Positions 41,429 to 50,226 of a stretch of 64,000 nucleotides of DNA are shown one piece after another; the first letter of the stretch is position 1, and each line of letters begins with the position of its first letter. Origin of the DNA: Prosthecomicrobium sp. N25 (lineage in GTDB: Bacteria; Pseudomonadota; Alphaproteobacteria; Rhizobiales; Ancalomicrobiaceae); the NCBI RefSeq assembly GCF_037203705.1, contig NZ_JBBCAT010000002.1, forward strand, positions 855,790 through 919,789. Direction: 5' to 3'. Made by a program: the position numbers and the translations under genes. The notes beneath the pieces are model-generated. The model saw only the letters and a program-made list of their open reading frames with translations. It searched no databases and was not told the DNA's origin.

Positions 41429-41638
41429 ATGATGTCACGCTCTTCGACACCAGCGTCGCTCTCCTCGCCGCTTCGCGCCATCCTGAAGGACGAGAGCGGG
41501 GCGACCGCCATCGAGTACGGCCTCATCGCCAGCCTCGTGGTGATCGCCATCCTGGTGGCTCTGGCGGGCTACGGCGACCAGCTCAACGCGCAATGGACCT
41601 GGATCGCCGACACCGTCCTCGCCGCGATGACGCACTGA
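41429..41638 (+). CDS. Flp family type IVb pilin
   Basis: 69 residues. The prepilin-peptidase site is in DESGATAIEYGLIASL: cleavage after Gly leaves ATAIEYGLIA as the hydrophobic pilin N-terminus, and the helix continues to about residue 48 before a short polar end. Flp pilins are assembled by a Tad secretion machine that is not in this window. A second ATG directly follows the first. Expression may depend on the mutT promoter. Confidence 0.9.
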   Translation: MMSRSSTPASLSSPLRAILKDESGATAIEYGLIASLVVIAILVALAGYGDQLNAQWTWIADTVLAAMTH

Positions 41639-41688
41639 AGCCGATCCCGCACCCCTGAAATCCGTTGGCCGGTCCCCATCCGGCGCCG

Positions 41689-42585
41689 TCAGCGCGCGGC
41701 CTTGTCGCCCGTCGGCCGCTCGGTCGTTCCGAGGGCGTCGGCGAGCCTGACCGTGGCCGAGCCGGGGCGGGCCGGCTTCTGCTGGCTCTCGTGCGGGGCC
41801 CAGCCGGAGGCGGACAGGACCTCGAAGGTGGCGCGGATGCGGCCGTCCGGATCGGCGAAGCGCTCGGCGTAGATCTCCGCCGCCCGGAAGAACAGGCGGC
41901 GGGTCGCCGGCCGCCGGGAGCGCTCCTCGAGGACGCTCGTCGCCCCCATGGCGCGCAGGTCTGCGAGAAGCGCAAAGAGCCCGTCATACCGGACCGTGAC
42001 GCGGTCGACGTCTGTGACCGGGAGGGCGAAACCCGCCCGCTGCAGGAGCGAACCCATGTCGCGCACGTCGAGGAACGGCGCCACGCGGGGGCTCGCGCCG
42101 CCGGCGACCTCGACTTCGGCGGCCAGGAGGACCTCGCGGAGTTCGGCCAGGGTGTCGCCGCCGAGGAGGGCCGCCAGGAAGAGCCCGTCCGGGGCGAGGG
42201 CCCGGCGGATCTGGACGAGACTGCCGGGCAGGTCGTTGACCCAGTGCAGCGACAGACCCGCGACGACGAGGTCCAGGGCCGCGGGTGCGAAGGGCAGGGC
42301 CTCCTCGTCGGCCACCAGGTCGCCGGAGCCGGGCACGGCGCCGGGCGGCACGGCCCGGACGATCCGGTCCGCCTTTCCGGTCCGGCGCAGGGCCGCGGCG
42401 ACGAGCCCGGTCGGGTCCCCCATCACGGCCGCCCGTTCGAAGCGGCGGGCCACCGTGGCGAGGCGGTCTTCCAGGTCTTCGGCGACGCGCGCCATCAGGA
42501 AGTCGGCCCCCGGAGAGGCGCGGTCCAGGGCGCGGCGGCGCCTGGCGGCCAGAAGGGCTCGGTCGAAGACGACGGGGTGGCTCAT
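41689..42585 (-). CDS. SAM-dependent methyltransferase, BioC/NDUFAF5-like
   Basis: 298 residues. It begins VVFDRALLAARRRRAL, the pattern of the NDUFAF5-like branch; the SAM-binding fold is diverged at motif I but has DLVADEEALPFAPAALDLVVAGLSLHWVNDLPGSLVQIRRALAPDGLFLAALLGGDTL (motifs II to IV). The SLHWVNDLPG motif is shared with BioC and the complex-I assembly factor NDUFAF5, a protein arginine hydroxylase. No bio or nuo genes are near, so substrate is open. Start at MSHPV, with GGAG before it; divergent from comF. Confidence 0.82.
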   Translation of the reverse strand: MSHPVVFDRALLAARRRRALDRASPGADFLMARVAEDLEDRLATVARRFERAAVMGDPTGLVAAALRRTGKADRIVRAVPPGAVPGSGDLVADEEALPFAPAALDLVVAGLSLHWVNDLPGSLVQIRRALAPDGLFLAALLGGDTLAELREVLLAAEVEVAGGASPRVAPFLDVRDMGSLLQRAGFALPVTDVDRVTVRYDGLFALLADLRAMGATSVLEERSRRPATRRLFFRAAEIYAERFADPDGRIRATFEVLSASGWAPHESQQKPARPGSATVRLADALGTTERPTGDKAAR

Positions 42586-42763
42586 CGGGGCTCCGCGGGG
42601 CTCGAGCGGGCGTGATGGCACGGCGACGGCGGCGCGTCAAAACCGCCGGGTGGGACGAGCGTTCCCATCCAGGCAGGCGATCCGGGCCCGAAGCTGGAAT
42701 TCGACCGTTGGTGGGGGGCTGGGGACTGGCGCCGTCAGCGGGCCTGGGCCACTCTCGGCGCCC

Positions 42764-43549
42764 ATGGCGAGCGTGGGCGTCCGGCCGTTCCTGACGGCCT
42801 TGTCGGGCAGTGCCGCCGCGGTCGCGCGGGCGGCGATCGACCTCGTGCTGCCGCCGCTCTGCCTCGGCTGCCGGGGGCCGGTCGGGGAGCCGCACGGACT
42901 CTGCGGGGCCTGCTGGGGCGGCTTGCGCTTCATCGAGAGGCCCTATTGCGAGCGGCTCGGCATCCCGTTCGGATACGACATCGGAGCCGGCGCGCTGTCC
43001 GCGGAGGCGATCGCGGACCCTCCTCCCTTCGGGCGGGCGCGGGCGGCGGTCCTGTACGAGGGGCTCGCCCGCGATCTTGTGCACCGGCTCAAGTACCAGG
43101 ACAGGACCGAGGCGGCGCGCCTCCTCGGCCGGCTCGCGGCGACGGCGGGGCGCGACCTGCTGGCGGAGGCCGACGTGATCGTGCCGGTGCCGCTGCATCC
43201 GCGCCGCCTGGTGTCGCGGCGGTTCAACCAGTCGCAACTGATCGCCGAGGAGGTCGGCCGGCGCGGCCGGCGCCCCGTCGACCCGTTCCTGCTGGCGCGC
43301 ATCCGGTCGACGCCCGCGCAGGTCGGGCTCACCGGCAGGGAGCGCGACGACAACGTGCGCGGGGCGTTCCGGGTGGCGGTGGATGCGAAGGTGCGGCTGT
43401 CCGGCCGGCGGGTGCTGCTCGTCGACGACGTGCTGACCACGGGGGCGACCGTGAAGGCGGCGACCCGCGCCCTGCTGCGCGGCGGGGCTGCGGGGGTCGA
43501 CGTGCTGACCGTCGCCAGGGTTGCCCAGGGCGGGCCGCTCCATATATGA
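42764..43549 (+). CDS. ComF family phosphoribosyltransferase-like protein
   Basis: 261 residues. An N-terminal Cys motif (CLGCRGPVGEPHGLCGACW, about 28-47) fits a zinc ribbon, and the C-terminal type I phosphoribosyltransferase fold includes VIVPVPLHPRRLVSRRFNQSQLIA and the PRPP loop LLVDDVLTTGATVKAA. ComF is needed for DNA uptake in naturally competent bacteria, but homologues occur widely in species not known to be competent. It is followed by grxC 74 bases downstream. Confidence 0.9.
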   Translation: MASVGVRPFLTALSGSAAAVARAAIDLVLPPLCLGCRGPVGEPHGLCGACWGGLRFIERPYCERLGIPFGYDIGAGALSAEAIADPPPFGRARAAVLYEGLARDLVHRLKYQDRTEAARLLGRLAATAGRDLLAEADVIVPVPLHPRRLVSRRFNQSQLIAEEVGRRGRRPVDPFLLARIRSTPAQVGLTGRERDDNVRGAFRVAVDAKVRLSGRRVLLVDDVLTTGATVKAATRALLRGGAAGVDVLTVARVAQGGPLHI

Positions 43550-43623
43550 GCGCAATCGGTTCCAAACGGGGGCCGGCGCCGTGCAGCCGGGCCGTTCCCC
43601 CCGTCCGGCAGGGGACTTCGCGC

Positions 43624-43893
43624 ATGAGCCAGGTCGTCATCTACACCCGCCAAGGCTGTGGCTATTGCAGTGCCGCCAAGGCCCTTCTCAGCCGCAAGGG
43701 CGTCGCCTACGACGAGCGGGACGCGACCGGCAATGCGGATCTTCGGCAGGAGATGATGAGCCGGTCGGGGCGGGCGACCTTCCCGCAGATCTTCGTGGGC
43801 TCCACCCATGTGGGCGGATGCGACGACCTGCACGACCTGGAGCGGTCGGGCGGGCTCGATCCGTTGCTGGCGAGCGTTGGTGCATTGCGGTAA
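43624..43893 (+). CDS. grxC: glutaredoxin 3
   Basis: 89 residues, one thioredoxin fold. The active site is C12-G-Y-C15 (E. coli has CPYC), followed by the TFPQIFVG cis-proline loop and the GG-C-DDLHDLE glutathione-binding region. It reduces disulfides and mixed glutathione disulfides. The neighbouring nitrilase-family gene probably acts on a modified glutathione, which makes this a thiol-related pair. Start ATG without a strong Shine-Dalgarno site. Confidence 0.95.
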   Translation: MSQVVIYTRQGCGYCSAAKALLSRKGVAYDERDATGNADLRQEMMSRSGRATFPQIFVGSTHVGGCDDLHDLERSGGLDPLLASVGALR

Positions 43894-43961
43894 GGTCGTT
43901 TCCTGTCTTGACGTCGGCGCGCGGCCCGGAGGTTCCCGGGGCGCCCGAGCGGGAGTGTCCG

Positions 43962-44816
43962 ATGGCGACCTTCAGAGCGGCCCTGGTGCAGACCACGTCC
44001 TCGCGACTGCCGGAGCGCAACGCGGAGGCCGTCGAGGCGCTGGTGCGCGAGGCGGCGGCGCAGGGGGCGCAGTACGTCCAGACGCCCGAGAACACCAACA
44101 TCATCGAGCACGAGGCGGACCGCTTCTTCGCGGCGATCTCCGAGGAGGCACGCGATCCGGTGCTGAAGCGGCTGCGCGCGCTGGCGGCCGAGCTCGGCAT
44201 CTGGCTGCATGTCGGGTCGCTCGCCGTCAAGGTGGCGGAGACCAAGGCGGCCAACCGCGCCTTCGTGATCGCGCCGGACGGGTCGGTGGCGGCCCGATAC
44301 GACAAGATCCACCTCTTCGACGTCGACCTCGCCAACGGCGAGCAGTACCGGGAGAGCGCCAAGATCCGCGCCGGCGGCGAGGCCGTGACGGTCGACCTGC
44401 CCTGGGGCCGGCTCGGCGTCGCGATCTGCTACGACCTGCGGTTCCCGCATCTCTTCCGCGCCCTTGCGCAGGAGGGCGGTGCCGGGATCCTGAGCGTGCC
44501 GGCGGCCTTCACCAAGCCGACCGGCGAGGCGCACTGGCACGTGCTGCTGCGCGCCCGGGCGATCGAGAACGGCTGCTGGCTCCTCGCCGCCGCGCAGGGC
44601 GGCGTGCACGAGACCGGGCGGCAGACCTACGGCCACAGCGTCATCATCGATCCCTGGGGACGCGTGGTGGCGGAGGCCGGCACGGACCCCTGCGTGCTCG
44701 TGGCCGACATCGACATGGCGGAGGTCGCCGCGGTGCGCGGGCGGGTTCCGGCCCTGCAGCACGACCGGGACTTCACGCTGCGGGCCGCCGACAAGCCGCT
44801 CAAGGCCAGCGCATGA
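43962..44816 (+). CDS. carbon-nitrogen hydrolase, Nit1/deaminated-glutathione amidase-like
   Basis: 284 residues. The nitrilase-fold triad is visible: Glu 43 in TPENTNI, Lys in YDKIHLFDVDL (about 114) and Cys in GVAICYDLRFP (about 152). The DVDL and CYDLRFP signatures point to the Nit1/YbeM group that cleaves deaminated glutathione, a metabolite repair step. GGGAG lies six bases before the ATG. The stop overlaps the start of the DUF1178 gene (ATGA). Position after grxC fits a glutathione link. Confidence 0.9.
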   Translation: MATFRAALVQTTSSRLPERNAEAVEALVREAAAQGAQYVQTPENTNIIEHEADRFFAAISEEARDPVLKRLRALAAELGIWLHVGSLAVKVAETKAANRAFVIAPDGSVAARYDKIHLFDVDLANGEQYRESAKIRAGGEAVTVDLPWGRLGVAICYDLRFPHLFRALAQEGGAGILSVPAAFTKPTGEAHWHVLLRARAIENGCWLLAAAQGGVHETGRQTYGHSVIIDPWGRVVAEAGTDPCVLVADIDMAEVAAVRGRVPALQHDRDFTLRAADKPLKASA

Positions 44817-45301
44817 TCCACTACAGCCTCTCCTGCGAACAGGAGCACGCGTTCGAGGGCTGGTTCCGCTCCTCGGCGGACTTCGAGGCCCAGGCGGCGC
44901 GCCGGCTGGTGGTCTGCCCCACTTGCGGGTCGACGCAGGTCGGCCGCGGCCTGATGGCGCCGAACGTGCAGTCCGGGCGATCCAAGGACGCGCGGGCCGC
45001 GGCGGCGGCCGAGCGGTCCACCCCCGCGGCTCCCTCCGTGCCGGCGCCGACGGCGGCGATGATGGTGCCGAACCCCGTCCAGCGCGCGATGCTGGAGACG
45101 CTCCGGGAGATCAAGGCCAAGATCCTGGCCAGCGCCGAGGACGTGGGCCCGCGCTTCGCCGAGGAGGCGCGAAAGATCCACTACGGCGAGGCCGAGCACC
45201 GCGGCATCTACGGGGAGGCGTCCCTCGACGAGGCGAAGGCGCTCGCCGAGGAGGGGATCGAGGTCCATCCCCTGCCGATCCTGCCGGACGAACGGAACTG
45301 A
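44813..45301 (+). CDS. DUF1178 family protein
   Basis: 162 residues. It starts MIHYSLSCEQEHAFEGWFRSS and has the pair CPTCGST (about 38-44), a possible zinc site with the earlier CEQEH; a central Ala/Pro-rich linker leads to a conserved helical end (RFAEEARKIHYGEAEHRGIYGEA and HPLPILPDE). Function is unknown. It overlaps the upstream nitrilase-family gene by four bases, an arrangement seen widely in alphaproteobacteria, and ends six bases from convergent ubiG. Confidence 0.9.
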   Translation: MIHYSLSCEQEHAFEGWFRSSADFEAQAARRLVVCPTCGSTQVGRGLMAPNVQSGRSKDARAAAAAERSTPAAPSVPAPTAAMMVPNPVQRAMLETLREIKAKILASAEDVGPRFAEEARKIHYGEAEHRGIYGEASLDEAKALAEEGIEVHPLPILPDERN

Positions 45302-45307
45302 CGCGGG

Positions 45308-46054
45308 TCAGGGCCGGCCGGCGAGAACCATGTAGTTGACGTCGAGGTCGCGCGGATTGCGCGACCAGCGGTCCCGGAGCGGGTCGTAGGTGACGCCGGT
45401 GCGGTCGAGGATCTCCATCCCGGCCGCCCCGATCATGTCGCAGAGTTCGCCCGGCCGGATGAACTTGGACCAGTCGTGGGTCCCGCGCGGCAACCAGCGC
45501 AGAACGTATTCGGCGCCCACGATGGCGAGCGCGTAGGACTTCAGGGTCCGGTTCAGGGTCGCCATGAAGAGGAGCCCGCCGGGCCGCACCATGCGGGCGC
45601 ATTCGGCGACGAAGAGGGCGGGGTCGGCGACGTGTTCGACGATCTCCATGGCGAGGACGACGTCGAAGGTCTCCCCGGCCTCCGCGAGGTCCTCGGCGGT
45701 GGTGGCCCGGTAGTCGATCGCGAGACCGACTTCGGCGGCGTGCAGCCGGGCGACCTCGATATTGGTCTCCGAGGCGTCGGCGCCCACCGCCTCGGCGCCG
45801 AGACGGGCCATAGGCTCGGTCAGCAGTCCGCCGCCGCAGCCGATGTCGAGGATCCGCAGGCCCTCGAAGGCGCGGGCGTCGCGCGCGTCCCTGCCGAAGC
45901 GGGCCGAGACCTCCTCCTTCACATAGCCGAGCCGGACCGGGTTGAACTTGTGGAGCGGCCGGAACTTGCCGGCCGGGTCCCACCATTCGGCCGCCATGGC
46001 GGAGAAGCGGCGGATCTCGGCGTCGTCGACGGTGGTCGCGCGGGCGGCTGTCAT
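45308..46054 (-). CDS. ubiG: ubiquinone biosynthesis O-methyltransferase UbiG
   Basis: 248 residues. SAM motif I is [21 protein letters not shown] (about 65-85), preceded by the UbiG hallmark [30 protein letters not shown] and followed by [12 protein letters not shown]. It performs both O-methylations in ubiquinone synthesis at the membrane. A single-gene unit; divergent from lysC, as in many Hyphomicrobiales. Confidence 0.96.
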   Translation of the reverse strand: MTAARATTVDDAEIRRFSAMAAEWWDPAGKFRPLHKFNPVRLGYVKEEVSARFGRDARDARAFEGLRILDIGCGGGLLTEPMARLGAEAVGADASETNIEVARLHAAEVGLAIDYRATTAEDLAEAGETFDVVLAMEIVEHVADPALFVAECARMVRPGGLLFMATLNRTLKSYALAIVGAEYVLRWLPRGTHDWSKFIRPGELCDMIGAAGMEILDRTGVTYDPLRDRWSRNPRDLDVNYMVLAGRP

Positions 46055-46300
46055 GGGGGCTCCTTGCCTGGGGGCGGGAAGGTAGCCCCTCGGGGCGCGG
46101 GGTCAAGCCGGGCGCTGGCCGACGTCTGTTGCCGTTAGGTCATGGTCGGCTAGGATCTGCCCGTCGAGAGCGAAAGCAGCTTGCGCCGGCCAGGGCGCAT
46201 CCGGGAGGACGGGCCACCCGGACCGAGGCGACGGCCTCGCCCTCGAACCGGAGCGACGTTCATGTGGAGATGGATCCCACGCGGCGTCACGCTGGAAATG

Positions 46301-46340
46301 AAAAGGACCCGGACGGCCTGGCTGTTGCTGATCCGGGTCC
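46301..46340 (-). terminator. orphan terminator-like hairpin
   Basis: Perfect eight-base arms GGACCCGG and CCGGGTCC (46305-46312, 46333-46340) with a 20-base loop; on the minus strand the stem is followed by TTTTC. No minus-strand gene lies directly upstream (46341-46565), so it may end a small RNA or an antisense transcript from the lysC side. Confidence 0.5.
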
Positions 46341-46465
46341 AATTCTAACCGCGTAAGGAGGCGCGGGCGCGAGCCCGTCCCTCACTCCGGCATGATGGCA
46401 CGACGGCGCGGAAATTCAAGCCGCTCTGCCGTAACGGCATGAACCGTCAAAGCCGAGCGTCGCCG

Positions 46466-46494
46466 TTGCAGCCCCGGGCCCCTTCCTGTATACG
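46466..46494 (+). promoter_or_regulatory. sigma-70 promoter of lysC
   Basis: TTGCAG (46466-46471) and TATACG (46489-46494), exactly 17 bases apart. The start near 46501 would leave a leader of about 65 bases. Confidence 0.6.
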
Positions 46495-46565
46495 CGCGGC
46501 CGAATGAGGCGGGGCGGCCATGGGCCGGACCCCGCCGCCTCCGCAGCCTCGATCAAGTGACCCCC

Positions 46566-47819
46566 ATGGCCCGTCTGGTGATGAAGTTCGGCGGCACGTC
46601 CGTCGCCAATATCGAGCGCATCCGGAACGTGGCGCGGCACGTCAAGCGGGAGGTGGACGCCGGGCATCAGGTGGCCGTGGTGGTCTCCGCGATGGCGGGG
46701 GTGACGAACCAGCTGGTCGCCTACTGCAAGGAGGCGGCGGCCCTCCACGACGCCCGCGAGTACGACGCGGTGGTGGCGTCGGGCGAGCAGGTGACCTCCG
46801 GCCTTCTCGCGATCGTGCTCCAGGACATGGGCATCAACGCCCGCTCCTGGCAGGGCTGGCAGATCCCGCTCGTGACCGACCGGCAGCACGGGGCGGCGCG
46901 GATCATGTCGATCGACGGCGGCTTCCTGACGGAGCGGATCGCCGGCGGCCAGGTCGCGGTCATCGCGGGCTTCCAGGGGATCGCGCCGAACAACCGGATC
47001 GCGACCCTCGGCCGCGGCGGGTCGGACACTTCGGCGGTCGCCATCGCGGCGGCGATCGGGGCCGATCGCTGCGACATCTACACGGACGTCGACGGCGTCT
47101 ACACCACCGATCCGCGCATCGTGCCCAAGGCGCGGCGCCTCGATCGGGTCGCCTTCGAGGAGATGCTCGAGATGGCGTCCCTCGGCGCCAAGGTCCTGCA
47201 GGTGCGCTCGGTCGAACTCGCCATGGTCAAGAAGGTCCGCACCTTCGTGCGGTCGAGCTTCGACGATCCCGAGAAGGTCGGCGTGGACGCCTACGGCAAT
47301 CCGCCCGGCACCCTGATTTGCGACGAGGATGAGATCGTGGAAACCCAAGTCGTCACCGGCATCGCCTATTCGAAGGACGAGGCGCAGATCTCGCTCCGCA
47401 ACGTCGCCGACAAGCCGGGCGTGGCCGCGGCGGTGTTCGGGCCGCTCGCCGAGGCCGGCATCAACGTCGACATGATCGTGCAGAACACGTCGCCGGACGG
47501 CTCGACGACGGACATCACCTTCACGGTGCCGGCGGCCGACCATGACCGCGCCCGGGCGGTGCTCGATTCGGCGATGGCGAAGATCGGCGCCTCCAACGTG
47601 CAGTCGTCCAGCGACGTCGTGAAGGTGTCGGTCATCGGCATCGGCATGCGCAGCCACGCCGGCGTCGCCGCGCAGGCCTTTCAGGCGCTCGCCTCCAAGG
47701 GCATCAACATCCGGGCGATCACCACGTCGGAGATCAAGATCTCGGTGCTGATCGACGCAGCCTACACGGAACTCGCGGTTCGGACTTTGCATTCCGTCTA
47801 CGGTCTCGATAAGCATTGA
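46566..47819 (+). CDS. lysC: aspartate kinase
   Basis: 417 residues. The catalytic domain starts VMKFGGTSVANIERI and has GRGGSDTSAVAIAAAIGADRCDIYTDVDGVYTTDPR; two ACT domains fill the C-terminal third (from about 265). This is the monofunctional class of about 410 residues whose ACT domains bind lysine and/or threonine for feedback control. First step toward Lys, Met, Thr and diaminopimelate. The conserved order lysC-ptsP-prfA-prmC follows. Confidence 0.97.
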   Translation: MARLVMKFGGTSVANIERIRNVARHVKREVDAGHQVAVVVSAMAGVTNQLVAYCKEAAALHDAREYDAVVASGEQVTSGLLAIVLQDMGINARSWQGWQIPLVTDRQHGAARIMSIDGGFLTERIAGGQVAVIAGFQGIAPNNRIATLGRGGSDTSAVAIAAAIGADRCDIYTDVDGVYTTDPRIVPKARRLDRVAFEEMLEMASLGAKVLQVRSVELAMVKKVRTFVRSSFDDPEKVGVDAYGNPPGTLICDEDEIVETQVVTGIAYSKDEAQISLRNVADKPGVAAAVFGPLAEAGINVDMIVQNTSPDGSTTDITFTVPAADHDRARAVLDSAMAKIGASNVQSSSDVVKVSVIGIGMRSHAGVAAQAFQALASKGINIRAITTSEIKISVLIDAAYTELAVRTLHSVYGLDKH

Positions 47820-47889
47820 GGGAGGCCCGAAGCGCCCGCTGACGCGCGGCGCGGGGCCGCTCGAGGATCGAACCGGGGGGAGCTGTCGG

Positions 47890-50163
47890 ATGCGAGGGTC
47901 CCTCGCCGCGCCACGCGTCTTGCTCCGCCGCCTGCGCGAGGTGATGGCGGAGCCCATCAGCGCGCAGGAGAGGCTCGACAAGATCGTCGAGCAGATCGCC
48001 AACAACATGGTGGCCGAGGTCTGCTCGGTCTACGTGCTGCGGGCGGACGACACGCTCGAGCTCTACGCCACAGTCGGCCTGAACCGCGCCGCCGTGCACC
48101 AGACGAGCCTGAAGGTCGGCGAGGGCCTGGTCGGCCTGATCGCCGCCGAGGCGCGCTACCTCAACCTCGCGAACGCCCAGGTCCATCCCGCCTTCGCGTA
48201 TCGCCCGGAGACGGGCGAGGAGATGTACAACGCCTTCCTGGGCGTGCCGATCCTGCGCGCGGGCCGTACGCTCGGCGTCCTGGTCGTCCAGAACAAGGCC
48301 CACCGGACCTACCTGGACGAGGAGGTCGAGGCCCTCCAGACCATCTCGATGATCATCGCCGAGATGATCGCGGCCGGCGGACTGGAACCGCTCGCCCGGG
48401 CCGGCGGCGCGGCGCTCGACCTGAAGCGCCCGATGGCGCTCGAAGGCGTCGGGCTGGGGGAGGGGGTGGCGCTCGGCCACGCGGTGCTGCACGAGCCGCG
48501 CGTGGTCGTGTCGAACCTGATCGCCGACGATCCGAACCGGGAGATCATCCGGCTGGAGGCCGCGATCGAGAAGCTGCGCATCTCGGTCGACGACCTCCTG
48601 TCGCGGTCCGAAGTGGCGACGCCCGGCGAGCACCTGGACGTGCTCGAGGCCTACCGGATGTTCGCCTACGACCGCGGCTGGGTGCGCAAGATGGAGGAGG
48701 CCGTCCGCAACGGCCTCACCGCCGAGGCGGCCGTGGAGAAGGTCCAGTCGGACACCCGCGCCCGCATGCTGCGGCAGACGGACCCGTATCTGCGCGAGCG
48801 GCTGCACGACTTCGACGCCCTCGCCAACAGGCTCCTGCGCGAGCTGATGGGCAAGCCGCACGGCACCGTGTCCGGGGTCCTGCCCAAGGATGCCATCATC
48901 GTCGCGCGCAACATGGGCGCGGCGGAGCTCTTCGACTACGACCGGGAGCGGCTGCGCGGCCTGGTGCTGGAGGAGGGCGCGACAACCAGCCACGTCTCGA
49001 TCGTGGCGCGCGCGCTCGGTGTGGCGGTGGTCGGCCAGGTCAACGGTGCGGTCTCGCTGGTCGAGACGGGCGACGCGGTCATCGTCGACGGCGAGGCCGG
49101 CCTGGTGCACCTGCGCCCGCCGGCGGACGTGGAGACGGCCTATGCCGAGAAGGTCCGCTTCCGGGCGCGCCGCCAGGCTCAGTACCGGCGTCTCCGGTCG
49201 CGGCCCGCCGTCACCAAGGACGGCGCGGACGTGCAGATGCTGCTCAACGCCGGGCTGCTCGTCGACCTGCCCCATCTCGACGAATCGGGGGCGAGCGGGA
49301 TCGGGCTCTTCCGTACCGAATTGCAGTTCATGGTTGCCTCGTCCTTCCCGAAGATGACCGAGCAGGAGGGCCTCTACCGGCAGGTGCTGGACGCGGCGGG
49401 GGACCGGCCGGTCACCTTCCGGACCCTCGATATCGGCGGCGACAAGGTGCTCCCCTATATCCGGTCGAGCGAGGAGGAGGAGAACCCGGCCATGGGCTGG
49501 CGGGCCATCCGCCTCGGGCTCGACCGGCCCGGGCTGCTCAGGACCCAGATCCGGGCGCTGCTGAAGGCGGGGGCGGGGCGGGAGCTGAGGCTCATGTTCC
49601 CGATGGTGACCGAGGTCACCGAGTTCATGAAGGCGCAGGCCATGGTGGAGCGCGAGAAGGCGTTCCTGAAGCGCCACGGCCACGTGCTGCCGGACACCGT
49701 GAAGCTCGGGGTGATGATCGAGGTGCCGTCGCTCGTCTTCCAGCTCGACGAGCTCTTCCGGGTCGTCCACTTCGCCTCGGTCGGGTCGAACGACCTCTTC
49801 CAGTTCACGATGGCGTCGGATCGCGGCAACACCCGGGTGGCGCAGCGCTACGACACGCTGACCCTGCCGTTCCTGCGCATGCTGAAGACCATCGTCGACA
49901 AGGCCGCCGAGCACCACGTGCCGATCACGCTGTGCGGCGAGCTGGCGGGGCGGCCGCTGGAATCGCTGGCGCTCCTGGCGCTCGGCTACCGCTCGATCTC
50001 GATGTCGCCCTCCTCGATCGGGCCCGTGAAGGCGATGGTGCTGGAGGCGGACCTGAACAGGCTCAGGGCGCGGTTCCTGAGCCGGCTCGAACCGGGGCGC
50101 CCGCCGGCGGATCTCCGGGCCTTCCTGCGCGCCTACGCGGACGAGCAGGGGATCCCGGTCTAG
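47890..50163 (+). CDS. ptsP: phosphoenolpyruvate-protein phosphotransferase PtsP (EI-Ntr)
   Basis: 757 residues. An N-terminal GAF domain (about 20-160, AEVCSVYVLRADDTLELYATVGLN) is followed by enzyme I: helical HPr-binding domain, phosphohistidine domain with His 368 in EEGATTSHVSIVARALG, and the PEP-binding barrel with catalytic Cys 682 in ITLCGELAGRP. GAF plus EI is the nitrogen PTS form, which passes phosphate to NPr and EIIA-Ntr and senses glutamine/2-oxoglutarate in proteobacteria. ATG start follows GGGGGAGCTGTCGG. Confidence 0.96.
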   Translation: MRGSLAAPRVLLRRLREVMAEPISAQERLDKIVEQIANNMVAEVCSVYVLRADDTLELYATVGLNRAAVHQTSLKVGEGLVGLIAAEARYLNLANAQVHPAFAYRPETGEEMYNAFLGVPILRAGRTLGVLVVQNKAHRTYLDEEVEALQTISMIIAEMIAAGGLEPLARAGGAALDLKRPMALEGVGLGEGVALGHAVLHEPRVVVSNLIADDPNREIIRLEAAIEKLRISVDDLLSRSEVATPGEHLDVLEAYRMFAYDRGWVRKMEEAVRNGLTAEAAVEKVQSDTRARMLRQTDPYLRERLHDFDALANRLLRELMGKPHGTVSGVLPKDAIIVARNMGAAELFDYDRERLRGLVLEEGATTSHVSIVARALGVAVVGQVNGAVSLVETGDAVIVDGEAGLVHLRPPADVETAYAEKVRFRARRQAQYRRLRSRPAVTKDGADVQMLLNAGLLVDLPHLDESGASGIGLFRTELQFMVASSFPKMTEQEGLYRQVLDAAGDRPVTFRTLDIGGDKVLPYIRSSEEEENPAMGWRAIRLGLDRPGLLRTQIRALLKAGAGRELRLMFPMVTEVTEFMKAQAMVEREKAFLKRHGHVLPDTVKLGVMIEVPSLVFQLDELFRVVHFASVGSNDLFQFTMASDRGNTRVAQRYDTLTLPFLRMLKTIVDKAAEHHVPITLCGELAGRPLESLALLALGYRSISMSPSSIGPVKAMVLEADLNRLRARFLSRLEPGRPPADLRAFLRAYADEQGIPV

Positions 50164-50226
50164 CGACGCTCCGCCGCAGACCGACGCCCAACCGGCTCCA
50201 CCATTCAGCACTACCGGACTCCAGAC

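Larger units (their letters stand above)
46055..46565. other. gene-free region between ubiG and lysC (511 bp)
   Basis: No supported coding frame. It holds the lysC promoter at its right end and a strong hairpin with a minus-strand T-run in the middle. I could not match it to a tRNA or a known riboswitch such as the lysine riboswitch. Confidence 0.55.

Noticed and set aside
43624..43893. Active-site variation CGYC in glutaredoxin as a novelty
   Set aside because: As far as I recall, CGYC is common in alphaproteobacterial glutaredoxin 3, and both cysteines are intact.
46055..46565. Lysine riboswitch or tRNA gene ahead of lysC
   Set aside because: No conserved riboswitch core or cloverleaf could be found; the only strong structure is a terminator-like hairpin on the other strand.
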